Source: a virus. From it: a stretch of DNA of 25,535 bases. Positions 6,931 through 12,796 of the stretch are shown one piece after another (positions within the stretch are counted from its first letter, which is position 1; each line of letters opens with the position of its first letter). The stretch spans positions 1-25,535 of the IMG/VR virus record IMGVR_UViG_3300046459_000478; one strand, written 5' to 3'. The notes beneath the pieces are model-generated. The model made no database searches, was not told where the DNA came from, and was given only the letters and a program-made list of their open reading frames with translations. The translations under genes were made by a program, and so were the position numbers.

Positions 6931-7028
6931 AGGACCTCGTGCTCCGTTTCCATGTCGTCGTTCTTCTTGGCTACGAGTCGGCGGGCCGCCGCCTTCTCTT
7001 CCTCGGTGTTCTCAGACGACGAGTTCAT
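6909..7028 (-). CDS. Possible 39-aa acidic/Lys-rich peptide
   Basis: ATG at 7028 behind a GAGGTG eight bases upstream, overlapping the end of the 99-aa gene (stop at 7012). The product starts MNSSSENTEEEKAAARRL and is Glu/Lys-rich. A longer open frame extends upstream to 7316 but would be read through the 99-aa gene. The chain of overlaps on both sides supports a real coupled gene; its size keeps confidence modest. Confidence 0.45.
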   Translation of the reverse strand: MNSSSENTEEEKAAARRLVAKKNDDMETEHEVLCALGLM

Positions 7029-7311
7029 CGGGCACCTCGTCGAATCTGTGGGCGTTGTCGCGGATCGAGTCCGTGGTGAGCGCGTCCTCTGTTCCCCGGA
7101 CGGCTTCCAGCAGGGCTTCTCTTTCACTGCGCCCGGTATGGCGCCAGCGACCGAACACGAGGCCCTTTCGCCATATCCGGATAATCCAGGAGTGGGACCG
7201 GCGGTACGGCGGGTCCAGTTCATCAGTAGGCGCGGTATGAAGCAACGGTGTCTTTGGGGCCAGGTCGATGAACTGAACGAAGAAAGGCCCCACGTCATGG
7301 GTTCTAGGCAT
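7012..7311 (-). CDS. Hypothetical 99-aa protein
   Basis: ATG at 7311. The central part is basic and aromatic, RSHSWIIRIWRKGLVFGRW, followed by an acidic helical tail ending in FDEVPDELVV. The frame has more protein-like composition than the competing frame 6909-7316, so I take this one as real. It contains LLHT written CTT CAT ACC (motif copy at 7234-7243). The start is back-to-back with a plus-strand HTH gene. No convincing Shine-Dalgarno; a -10-like TAGGCT lies close upstream. Function unknown. Confidence 0.6.
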   Translation of the reverse strand: MPRTHDVGPFFVQFIDLAPKTPLLHTAPTDELDPPYRRSHSWIIRIWRKGLVFGRWRHTGRSEREALLEAVRGTEDALTTDSIRDNAHRFDEVPDELVV

Positions 7312-7359
7312 GACATGGAGCCTATTCTTCGGACGCTCAGGACTGGTAACTTGGCGGCT

Positions 7360-7560
7360 ATGACTGCCGATGATGGACTGACCCTCTCCCCCGCCGAGGC
7401 TGCTGTACTCGCGTGGTTCGTTATCGACGAGCCCAGGATGACCTATGCCGACGCGGCTAAGAAACTTGGAGTCTCAGAAGACTTCGTCCGAATTATCGAG
7501 TCGCGAGCAAAGAGCAAGCTGCGCCGGTTCACCGGCGAGCGTTGGCCTTTGGACCAATGA
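7360..7560 (+). CDS. Small sigma-region-4-like HTH protein
   Basis: 66 aa from the ATG at 7360 (GGCGG five bases upstream); an in-frame ATG at 7315 would add 15 residues but has no ribosome binding site and abuts the divergent gene. The product reads LSPAEAAVLAWFVIDEPRMT then YADAAKKLGVSEDFVRIIES and RAKSKLRR, the layout of sigma70 region 4/LuxR-type HTH domains (LSpaEr.vL...gls..eiA..lgvs..tV.....ra..KLr). It lacks other sigma domains, so it is probably a small transcription regulator. It ends 1 bp from the convergent KTSC gene. Confidence 0.65.
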   Translation: MTADDGLTLSPAEAAVLAWFVIDEPRMTYADAAKKLGVSEDFVRIIESRAKSKLRRFTGERWPLDQ

Positions 7561-7561
7561 T

Positions 7562-8020
7562 TCAGTTTACGCCGGTCGGCTCGTCGAGGTCGTGCTCCGG
7601 CGCATAGGCGAAGTTGTTCAGCGTGCGGTTGATAGCACGGCCCGGAGACTTCACTCGCTTGAAATTCCGCCACACATTCGGCGGGACGTTGTAGTAGCCG
7701 TAGACCTGACCGTTCCGGAATCGAACCCGTAGCGTCTGAGAATCCCTGTCGTAACCAGCGGCAAGAGTTCTCGGGCGCGGCGGATTGATAGAGGGGGTCG
7801 GCTGATACGGGAGAAGGTCGAAGTCGTCGCCGTCCTTGGCCAACTGGATTGCGTCGGCCAGCCCCTGGGACATGACCCTGCGGGATCCCGCTCGGGCGGC
7901 TGGGTTGGGTATCGAGATCGGGGGCTCGGGCTTGTTCAGGTCACCGAAGTCGAAGGACAACTGCTCGTAGGCGTTCGCGCGGTTGTTCCTCCCCCCGCGC
8001 TTGGGGTTGCGTGGTGCCAC
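7562..8020 (-). CDS. KTSC-domain protein
   Basis: 152 aa from a GTG at 8020 with AAGGAG upstream. The N-terminal 85 residues are basic then Pro-rich and likely unstructured. Residues about 88-140 read AAGYDRDSQTLRVRF, NGQVYGYYNVPPNVW and the end of a small beta-rich KTSC domain (pattern GYD...TL.V.F.nG.vY.Y..VP...w..f..A.S.G...N). KTSC domains occur in phage and bacterial proteins, sometimes fused to lysyl-tRNA synthetase, with unclear nucleic-acid-related roles. A terminator precedes it, so it may have its own promoter or be read through. Confidence 0.75.
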   Translation of the reverse strand: MAPRNPKRGGRNNRANAYEQLSFDFGDLNKPEPPISIPNPAARAGSRRVMSQGLADAIQLAKDGDDFDLLPYQPTPSINPPRPRTLAAGYDRDSQTLRVRFRNGQVYGYYNVPPNVWRNFKRVKSPGRAINRTLNNFAYAPEHDLDEPTGVN

Positions 8021-8039
8021 TGTGTCTCCTTACAAAAAC

Positions 8040-8068
8040 AGCCCCGACCCGGGTGGGACGAGGCTGTC
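8040..8068. terminator. Terminator-like hairpin
   Basis: ACAGCC at about 8039-8044 pairs with GGCTGT at 8063-8068, with CGACCC/GGGTGGGACG inside, between the minus-strand genes ending at 8095 and starting at 8020. Confidence 0.6.
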
Positions 8069-8094
8069 AGTCCGGGCGATCAACCCCGGATGGA

Positions 8095-8523
8095 TCAGGC
8101 GGGAACGTTGTCCACCGTGGACGCGGTGGCCGGGCCGTCCGTGGCGCCCGGAGCGGTGCTGGCGCCTGCGTTGGTCGTGCCCGCGTAGACAGCGGTGCCC
8201 GCGAGCAGGTCGTGCGGCTCCGGGCCGCCCGGGTGGGCCTTGGCCTCGTCGTGGGTCAGGACGACCAGACCGGCGTTCGAGGTGGCCGGGTGGATGCCCG
8301 CAGCGGCCTGCGCCTTGGGGTCCGGCAACTGCTTGGCGACGAAGACCTGGCCGGGAATCGGGTCGGTGTTCTCGTACTTCGTGCCGTGCTGGACGGTCCA
8401 GCCCAGGTTCGGGTGGTCCCAGTCAGATGCGCGGCCGGGGACGATCTCCTGGACGGCAGCAGGGGTCTCGCCGACGGGAGCGGGCGTCTCGGCGGTGGGA
8501 GCGCTCTTGGATGCAGCAGCCAC
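8095..8523 (-). CDS. Ala/Pro-rich protein of unknown function
   Basis: 142 aa, GTG at 8523 with a weak AGAAG ribosome binding site. N-terminal 30 residues are Ala/Pro/Thr-rich, a middle globular part reads HPNLGWTVQHGTKYENTDPI and VFVAKQLPDPKA, and the C-terminal 35 residues are again Ala/Thr/Gly-rich (low complexity). Composition resembles small virion or host-surface-associated phage proteins. It shares a GWTVQ peptide, encoded by an identical 17-bp DNA stretch, with the 43-aa protein encoded just upstream. Last gene of the cluster starting at 9411. Function unknown. Confidence 0.65.
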   Translation of the reverse strand: MAAASKSAPTAETPAPVGETPAAVQEIVPGRASDWDHPNLGWTVQHGTKYENTDPIPGQVFVAKQLPDPKAQAAAGIHPATSNAGLVVLTHDEAKAHPGGPEPHDLLAGTAVYAGTTNAGASTAPGATDGPATASTVDNVPA

Positions 8524-8544
8524 TGGCTTCTTCTTTCGTAAGGG

Positions 8545-8676
8545 TTACCGGTTTTGCTGGACGGTCCAGCCTGGTTCTTTGACCGGGCCCTCTTCGTCCT
8601 CTGTTTGATTATGAGGGCAATCGGGGCCGGAATAGACATGCTGGCCCTCTTGGAAGATGCAACTCGTTACGTACAT
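8545..8676 (-). CDS. 43-aa Cys-containing small protein
   Basis: ATG at 8676 with AGGAG eight bases upstream and stop TAA at 8545-8547. The product starts MYVTSCIFQEGQHVYSG, continues with CPHNQTEDEEG and ends EPGWTVQQNR. Two or three Cys/His residues (C6, C20, H22) could hold a metal. Placement between two genes with 10-22 bp gaps, a good ribosome binding site and the peptide shared with its neighbour all support coding despite the small size. Confidence 0.55.
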   Translation of the reverse strand: MYVTSCIFQEGQHVYSGPDCPHNQTEDEEGPVKEPGWTVQQNR

Positions 8677-8686
8677 AGGTGTGCTC

Positions 8687-8875
8687 CTACAGGGAACTGC
8701 CTGCCTCGGCATTCGAGCCTACCGGCATTCCCCCGGGAGTTTCCCATGGCTGGGATCCGGCGAATTGGTCTGCGGAAAGGAGAGAGCCGCGCAGGGGTGA
8801 CCCGTTGACGGTGAATGCGTATCCGCCTGCGTAGGCGTCGCCGGTCGCGGGGATCGGTTCAGGTGTCTTCGGCAT
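8687..8875 (-). CDS. Hypothetical 62-aa Gly/Ala/Pro-rich protein
   Basis: ATG at 8875 with GAGGG six bases upstream, overlapping the preceding gene's end by 17 bp. It begins MPKTPEPIPATGDAYAGGY and is rich in Gly, Ser and Pro with few charged residues, so probably extended or beta-structured. No motif recognised. It is sandwiched in a compact five-gene run (9411 down to 8095) that starts with a membrane protein. Confidence 0.55.
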   Translation of the reverse strand: MPKTPEPIPATGDAYAGGYAFTVNGSPLRGSLLSADQFAGSQPWETPGGMPVGSNAEAGSSL

Positions 8876-9065
8876 GGGAGCCCTCCCGGGCGGCCTCGAA
8901 GCCGGAGCGGAGCCGGGTCATCTTGACCTTGTAGGTGCGGAGCCGGGACATGTGCTCGCAGGCTGACTCGACGATGGCGCCTACCTCTTCGAGGCAGCGG
9001 TCGAGCAGGTCTTCGATGTCGGCGATGTCGTCGCGGGTCTCGCGCGTCTGGGGCAGCAGTGGCAT
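8859..9065 (-). CDS. Small coiled-coil protein
   Basis: 68 aa, ATG at 9065, directly after the stop of the upstream membrane protein gene (TGA at 9067-9069), with GGAGGAG inside that gene's end. The sequence is nearly all helical: TRDDIADIEDLLDRCLEEVG, IVESACEHMSRLRTYKVKMT, RLRSGFEAAR. It may form a helical hairpin or coiled coil, perhaps partnering the adjacent membrane protein, which also has a long helix. No known family recognised. Confidence 0.6.
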   Translation of the reverse strand: MPLLPQTRETRDDIADIEDLLDRCLEEVGAIVESACEHMSRLRTYKVKMTRLRSGFEAAREGSHAEDT

Positions 9066-9066
9066 C

Positions 9067-9411
9067 TCAGGAACTCCTCCGTCGGCGCGGCCGGGGAGTC
9101 TGGTCGCTCTGGAACAGGTCCAGTACGTCTTCGAGGACGTCGGTGACGGTGGCCTGTGCGGCGACGCTGTCCTGGGTGGCCTGCACCAGGTCTCGGGCGG
9201 CGGTGACCATCTGCTCGGCGAGGGGGACCACTTTCTCCGTAAGCGCGCGGAGCCTCTTGTTCTCTTCCACCTCGCGGCGGTAGGCCTTGCCAGAGACGAC
9301 GACTTCAGTGACGAAGACCGCGAAGATGAAAGCCGCGATCGGGCCGAGGACAAGAGGGTTGTCTACGGACAATCCTCCGCCCCCTGAGTCCGAAGCGAGA
9401 AAAACAAACAT
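9067..9411 (-). CDS. Membrane-anchored coiled-coil protein (holin-like or spanin-like possibility)
   Basis: 114 aa, ATG at 9411. One membrane segment about residues 19-38 (PLVLGPIAAFIFAVFVTEVV), then a long charged helix (REVEENKRLRALTEKVVPLA, DLVQATQDSVAAQATVTDVL) and a basic Arg-rich end. This single-span plus coiled-coil layout is seen in some phage lysis proteins, but no lysin lies next to it. The start codon sits inside a 13-bp inverted-repeat arm and has no good Shine-Dalgarno, so initiation may be regulated by structure or the true start may differ. Confidence 0.6.
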   Translation of the reverse strand: MFVFLASDSGGGGLSVDNPLVLGPIAAFIFAVFVTEVVVSGKAYRREVEENKRLRALTEKVVPLAEQMVTAARDLVQATQDSVAAQATVTDVLEDVLDLFQSDQTPRPRRRRSS

Positions 9412-9465
9412 CCCGGGTACCGCCCGTCGCTTAATTGTGCTTGCGACTTAATGGTACCCGGGATG
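9409..9465. repeat. 13-bp inverted repeat overlapping a start codon
   Basis: CATCCCGGGTACC at 9409-9421 and GGTACCCGGGATG at 9453-9465 are perfect complements around a 31-bp centre that holds a second stem, GTCGC (9426-9430)/GCGAC (9443-9447). One arm contains the start codon of the minus-strand gene at 9411. It could be a terminator for the gene ending at 9478 and a translational lock for the next. Confidence 0.8.
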
Positions 9466-9477
9466 CCGTAATTGCTT

Positions 9478-9720
9478 TTAGATATGAAGACCGGCCTTCT
9501 TAAGCTGATTCTTGGCCTTGATCCAGCCAGGGGTCGCTCCGGTTAGCCCGCTGATGCAGACCGTGTTCCCCTTTGGGTCGACCCACCGGATGTGGTTTCC
9601 TCCGGTGACTGTCACCGTCCATTTGTCCTTTCGCGCCTTCTTTACGACCTTCTCGATCTCCTTGTCGGCTCCGAGTCGGCCAGAGCTGCTGCTGGCCACT
9701 GGTGCACCCTTGCGGGCCAT
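9478..9720 (-). CDS. HicA-like (YcfA family) small RNA-binding protein
   Basis: 80 aa, ATG at 9720 with AAGGAGG upstream. After a basic start, VKKARKDKWTVTVTGGNHIR followed by WVDPKGNTVCISG and KAKNQLKKAGLHI gives the beta-alpha pattern of the HicA/YcfA double-stranded-RNA-binding-like fold, with the typical GG-x-H near residue 42 that is catalytic in HicA toxins. HicA proteins are mRNA interferases paired with HicB antitoxins; no HicB is seen nearby, so this may be a solitary phage version with another role. It has its own promoter-like sequence upstream. Its C-terminus ends in Leu-His-Ile coded CTT CAT ATC, a near copy of the recurrent motif. Confidence 0.65.
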   Translation of the reverse strand: MARKGAPVASSSSGRLGADKEIEKVVKKARKDKWTVTVTGGNHIRWVDPKGNTVCISGLTGATPGWIKAKNQLKKAGLHI

Positions 9721-9768
9721 GGGTCCGCCTCCTTGTTCAATTGGGCTGTGCTGTTGTTTGTTAGCTAC

Positions 9769-9798
9769 AGACTAGGGTGACGGATTATCAGTTAGCAA
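9769..9798 (-). promoter_or_regulatory. Promoter candidate for the HicA-like gene
   Basis: Minus-strand TTGCTA (plus 9793-9798) and TAGTCT (plus 9769-9774), 18-bp spacer, about 45 bp before the ATG at 9720. Confidence 0.4.
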
Positions 9799-9915
9799 GC
9801 GGTTAGGGGGATTTACTTGACGTGACCCGGACCACAAACCGCTGGTAACCCCTTGACCTGCGGAAACTTGCCTCCCTGGCATATGCCAACCTCTGAGCGG
9901 TCCTGCACAGCACGA

Positions 9916-9946
9916 AGCCCCGACTGCCAGTGTGGCAGCCGGGGCT
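9916..9946. terminator. Terminator hairpin
   Basis: AGCCCCG (9916-9922) pairs with CGGGGCT (9940-9946) and CTGCCA (9924-9929) with TGGCAG (9933-9938), directly after the minus-strand gene ending at 9961. Confidence 0.8.
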
Positions 9947-9960
9947 CGGCAGGGCGCGGA

Positions 9961-10479
9961 TCAGGCCTTGGTCCGGAGGGCTTCCAGGGTCTTGGCCAGC
10001 AGCGCGGAGTACTCCTCCTGGTGGGCGGCGATCAGGGCGGCCACGGCCATCTCTGTGGCCTTCTCGAACCGCTCCCTGTCCCGCTTCTCGTCTCCGCGAG
10101 CCGTGATGGCCGCGTTGCTCTCGGCGCAGGCGTAGTACAAGCCGTTAGCCGCCAGGCCTGCGGATGGCAGCCCGATCGCGTACCACTCGGGGCCGTTGTG
10201 GGCGAACACCAGGCCGTCCTTGAACATCTTCTCCAGCAGCCGCTCGGCGGCCGGGACGTCGATGACACGACGAGCCCAGGTGATCTCCGGGACGTTCCAG
10301 TCCCGGTCAGCGGTCACCGCTTGAGCGCACGCTACGAAGATGTCCTTCTTGCTCATGACGGCGTGGCTGAGGCGATTCGGATCCCACTTGCTGAGGACGG
10401 CGAGGATGTCCTCCTTGGTGACCTCGACCTTCTCGACCACGGGGTCTCCGCCTACGGGGTAGCGACGGGGTCGGCTCAT
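9961..10479 (-). CDS. Hypothetical 172-aa protein
   Basis: ATG at 10479 with AGGAG before it, 13 bp after the end of the upstream gene, so probably cotranscribed with it. N-terminal part is basic then VTKEDILAVLSKWDP; the middle, RLLEKMFKDGLVFAHNGPEW followed by YAIG, resembles a winged-helix wing; the C-terminal 80 residues are helical and charged (GDEKRDRERFEKATEMAVAA). No metal or catalytic signature is visible. Possibly a DNA-binding regulator or a partner of the upstream AcrVA2-like protein; function unknown. Confidence 0.7.
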   Translation of the reverse strand: MSRPRRYPVGGDPVVEKVEVTKEDILAVLSKWDPNRLSHAVMSKKDIFVACAQAVTADRDWNVPEITWARRVIDVPAAERLLEKMFKDGLVFAHNGPEWYAIGLPSAGLAANGLYYACAESNAAITARGDEKRDRERFEKATEMAVAALIAAHQEEYSALLAKTLEALRTKA

Positions 10480-10492
10480 AACGCTCTCCTGC

Positions 10493-11635
10493 CTACTTTC
10501 CTATCGTCTTCCTGCGGCGCAGCGGATCCTTGCGCTGGGGGTCCACGGGGACAATCTGCGTGGGTGCGTCCGTCCCTTCCGGCAAGTCCTCCAGCTTGGT
10601 CCAGTAGGGCTCGATCCAGGTGGTGGTGGACTGCGTGCGCTGGCCGGACTTCCCGGGCCCGATCCAGACCGTCTTGAAGTGGCCCGCTCTGTGCTGCGGC
10701 CCGTACTCGACGCCCGACGGGATGGAGATGCCGGAGCGGTTCAGCGCGGCAGCCCGCTGACGGGCGGTGTGCAGTTGAGGACCGACGTACCAACCGACAC
10801 GGACCCAGAACGGGTCACGCTCCTTGGGCCTTCGCCCCTTGCCGGTCTTCTTCCTGCCCTGCGCCGTCGTCCACTCCGGGGGTTCCTTCACGTCCCGGTT
10901 GTCGGTGCACAGGTAGGTGAGGACCGCGAAGGCCTTCTGGAGGATGGGCCGGAAGGTCTTGACCGCGTCGCTGCGGTCCTTCCCGTCGGCGCTTCCGCCC
11001 TGCCACTCCTCGGCGAACCGGATGGCCTCTGCGGCCGTGAATGTCTTCCGGTCCATCGGGAGGGGGATGAGGTCTCGGTGACCTCCGGGAAGGATCTCCC
11101 CGGTGTCCTCGTCGACCACGTCGTAGCAGAAGAGGAGCGCCAGTCCGTCGCGGTCCGGGTCGTTGGAGTTGCACAGGCCCATGCCGGAGAAGCCGGTGAT
11201 GAAGAAGCACCGCACGTAACCCTCTGCCAGGCCGCCACGGCCCTTGCCAGCAGGCCAAGGGTCGGGGATGACGACCATGGGGTTGATGTGCGGCAGCTTG
11301 TTGAACAGCTCGCCGGGAACCTTGTCCATCTTGGAGCGGTACAGGGCGTCGGCCAGCTCCTGGTGGAGGTCGTAGACGACCCGACCGTTGCGCTTCCACA
11401 GCTCGCTGGCGGCGATCTCCCCCATCAGGTCCCCGGTCCGCTCCAGAGTCGCCTGGTCGAACTGGACACGGTCCTGGGCGTCCCAGCCGGGAGCGATCCC
11501 GCGCATCATCGAGTCGATCCGTCGCGCGATCTTCGGGATGCTGCGCAGCTCCCGAGAAGCCTCGGTCAGCATGTCCACATGAGCCATGGCGGCCTTGTGC
11601 GCCTCGGCGGCCCTGCGGGTTCGGTCTTGTGCCAT
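10493..11635 (-). CDS. Unknown 380-aa protein, weak resemblance to AcrVA2-type proteins
   Basis: ATG at 11635 with GGGAGGG upstream; the frame extends 7 codons further but without a better site. N-terminal ~120 residues are helical; the middle has HINPMVVIPDPWPAGKGRGG and LALLFCYDVVDEDTGEILPG, i.e. a beta-rich domain; the C-terminal part has RAGHFKTVWIGPGKSG then TTTWIEPYW. The closing HF/HW-x-x-W-G plus W-I-x-P pattern and the overall layout recall AcrVA2-family proteins (AcrVA2 itself blocks Cas12a production by triggering loss of its mRNA), many relatives of which have unknown roles. This resemblance is from memory of the pattern, not an alignment. Driven by the best promoter in the window. 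Confidence 0.85.
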   Translation of the reverse strand: MAQDRTRRAAEAHKAAMAHVDMLTEASRELRSIPKIARRIDSMMRGIAPGWDAQDRVQFDQATLERTGDLMGEIAASELWKRNGRVVYDLHQELADALYRSKMDKVPGELFNKLPHINPMVVIPDPWPAGKGRGGLAEGYVRCFFITGFSGMGLCNSNDPDRDGLALLFCYDVVDEDTGEILPGGHRDLIPLPMDRKTFTAAEAIRFAEEWQGGSADGKDRSDAVKTFRPILQKAFAVLTYLCTDNRDVKEPPEWTTAQGRKKTGKGRRPKERDPFWVRVGWYVGPQLHTARQRAAALNRSGISIPSGVEYGPQHRAGHFKTVWIGPGKSGQRTQSTTTWIEPYWTKLEDLPEGTDAPTQIVPVDPQRKDPLRRRKTIGK

Positions 11636-11670
11636 CGATCCCTCCCTGACGTGCAAATCCTACGGGCAGA

Positions 11671-11699
11671 AATCTACCCAGCACGCTACGCACTGTCAA
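11671..11699 (-). promoter_or_regulatory. Strong consensus promoter
   Basis: Minus-strand TTGACA (plus 11694-11699), exactly 17 bp, TAGATT (plus 11671-11676). This near-consensus housekeeping promoter lies about 35 bp before the ATG at 11635 and contains a TGTCAAGC copy (plus strand) over its -35. Confidence 0.8.
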
Positions 11700-11740
11700 G
11701 CGGTCTCATTAATCAGCTTGACTAAAGATTCCGGGAAGCA

Positions 11741-11789
11741 CGAAACCCCGGCCACTGCCACGGGGGGAGCAGTACAGACCGGGGTTTCG
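11741..11789. terminator. Terminator hairpin
   Basis: CGAAACCCCGG at 11741-11751 pairs with CCGGGGTTTCG at 11779-11789; ACTGC/GCAGT forms an inner stem. Located after the minus-strand operon ending at 11848. Confidence 0.8.
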
Positions 11790-11847
11790 CTGATCCTCCT
11801 CCAGCCGCTCGACCTGTCCAAGGGTGGGGCCGACCGAAGGAGGACTC

Positions 11848-12090
11848 TTAGGGGTTGGGCAGCGGCTCGTCGTGCCGCGTGACGCGGTAGTAGTTGGTGG
11901 TCTGGAGCCGGAAGCCGGTGTGCTTGGTCCGGCCGGTGTGCTTCATGGCCCAGTCGCGGGCGTCATCGAGAGAAACGCACCCGGACTGCTCGGGGCAGCT
12001 CGTGCAGAACATCTCCTCCATGTCCCGCTCGGCCGCCGGGTCCAGGTCGATCGAGTGCATCACGTACTTCCAAACAGACTTGAGGCTCAC
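11848..12090 (-). CDS. DUF7848-like small protein
   Basis: 80 aa, GTG at 12090 overlapping the stop of the upstream gene (TGA 12087-12089). The sequence YVMHSIDLDPAAERDMEEMF, CTSCPEQSGC, DARDWAMKHTGRTKHTGF, RLQTTNYYRVTR matches the pattern of small Streptomyces proteins (xxGeeadCgats...W...Ht..tgHt.Fr......y.v) annotated as DUF7848. Three Cys and two His could bind zinc. Such genes sit next to XRE/DUF397 pairs in Streptomyces chromosomes, as here. Function unknown. Confidence 0.75.
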   Translation of the reverse strand: MSLKSVWKYVMHSIDLDPAAERDMEEMFCTSCPEQSGCVSLDDARDWAMKHTGRTKHTGFRLQTTNYYRVTRHDEPLPNP

Positions 12091-12314
12091 AGCTCGCCCC
12101 TACTCCTGGCGTTGGCCGCAGCCACGCCGGGGCTCAACTCCTCGGACACCGTCGGCTTCCGCAGGACCCCCCGGTCCGCCCACCACTCCGTACCACCGCC
12201 GACCGGCCGGAGCGCGATGTTCTTGGGCCAGATCTCCATGACCAGCCCCAGACGCTGCCTTTGGGTGTCGAAGGCCAGCTTGCCTTCCTCGGGAGAGAAC
12301 GCCTCCTCAGCCAC
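12087..12314 (-). CDS. Small Streptomyces-type protein (LRPxGGGxEW motif)
   Basis: 75 aa from a GTG at 12314, overlapping the upstream stop by 8 bp. Core sequence KLAFDTQRQRLGLVMEIWPK then ALRPVGGGTEWWADR and VLRKPT matches a recurrent Streptomyces pattern (G.la.D....r.GvVm......LRP.gGG.EW.a....lRp.t), a short beta-rich protein usually encoded near XRE/DUF397 regulator pairs and DUF7848 proteins. Longer frames upstream (to 12701) look like read-through of the neighbouring gene in another frame. No defined function. Confidence 0.7.
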   Translation of the reverse strand: MAEEAFSPEEGKLAFDTQRQRLGLVMEIWPKNIALRPVGGGTEWWADRGVLRKPTVSEELSPGVAAANARSRGEL

Positions 12315-12567
12315 GGGACAGCACCCCTCTCCTGATGATCTCCGCCAGGTCCTCGATGACGTCCGGCCGCGCCCGGCCGAGGTCGACCAGCGGGCTGGAG
12401 AACCCGGGACCTCCCTGGCCGCGCGCGATATCCACGGTCGGCAGGGTGATCTCCGCCTCGCGCAGGGCCTCCTGTAACGCCCCCATCGCCTTCCGGGCCT
12501 CCCCCTCCGTCCACCTCGCCGGAGGGGCGGGACTGCTGGTCTTCGTGGAGTTCTCGTCTTCTCGCAT
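12307..12567 (-). CDS. Hypothetical 86-aa protein, first gene of a Streptomyces-type trio
   Basis: ATG at 12567. N-terminus is Ser/Thr/Pro-rich; the rest, WTEGEARKAMGALQEALREA followed by EITLPTVDIARGQ and VDLGRARPDVIEDLAEIIRR, is helix-strand-helix. Its stop overlaps the next start. The sequence type (a hydrophobic strand followed by LGrarpdvi..La..i) is common in small Streptomyces chromosomal proteins of unknown role. Transcribed divergently from the XRE regulator gene, which may control it. Confidence 0.65.
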   Translation of the reverse strand: MREDENSTKTSSPAPPARWTEGEARKAMGALQEALREAEITLPTVDIARGQGGPGFSSPLVDLGRARPDVIEDLAEIIRRGVLSRG

Positions 12568-12691
12568 CCGCCCACTCCTCGCATCCGCCGTACGGCCCTA
12601 ACCCAACGGCCGCCCTGGGTCACGCAGTTGTCAAGCCGAGTGACCACTTCGCCACCCTGCGCTAGTAGCATGCTCCCCAATTCGCCACGGT

Positions 12692-12717
12692 GCAAGTGCA
12701 TGAACTGAGCAAGTGCA
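12692..12717 (+). promoter_or_regulatory. Direct repeats GCAAGTGCA upstream of the XRE gene
   Basis: GCAAGTGCA occurs at 12692-12700 and again at 12709-12717, 17 bp apart start to start, in the divergent region before the XRE gene; a third copy, in GTGCAAGTGCACG, lies inside that gene near 13240. Candidate autoregulatory sites for the encoded HTH protein. Confidence 0.45.
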
Positions 12718-12796
12718 CGAAAGAGTTAAGGCTGTTCCGCACTAAGAGGGGGTGGCAGACTGTGATGCGGTACCCGCAACCAGGGAGGGAACGCTG

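Noticed and set aside
9411-9463. GGTACCCGGG resembles a cloning-vector KpnI-SmaI polylinker
   Set aside because: Present as two natural inverted arms around unrelated phage-like sequence, with no other vector sequence.
10679-11725. 348-codon plus-strand frame and 294-codon alternative minus frame in the 380-aa gene
   Set aside because: Low-complexity Val/Gly/Arg composition, no ribosome binding site; the chosen frame has promoter, start site and neighbours in register.
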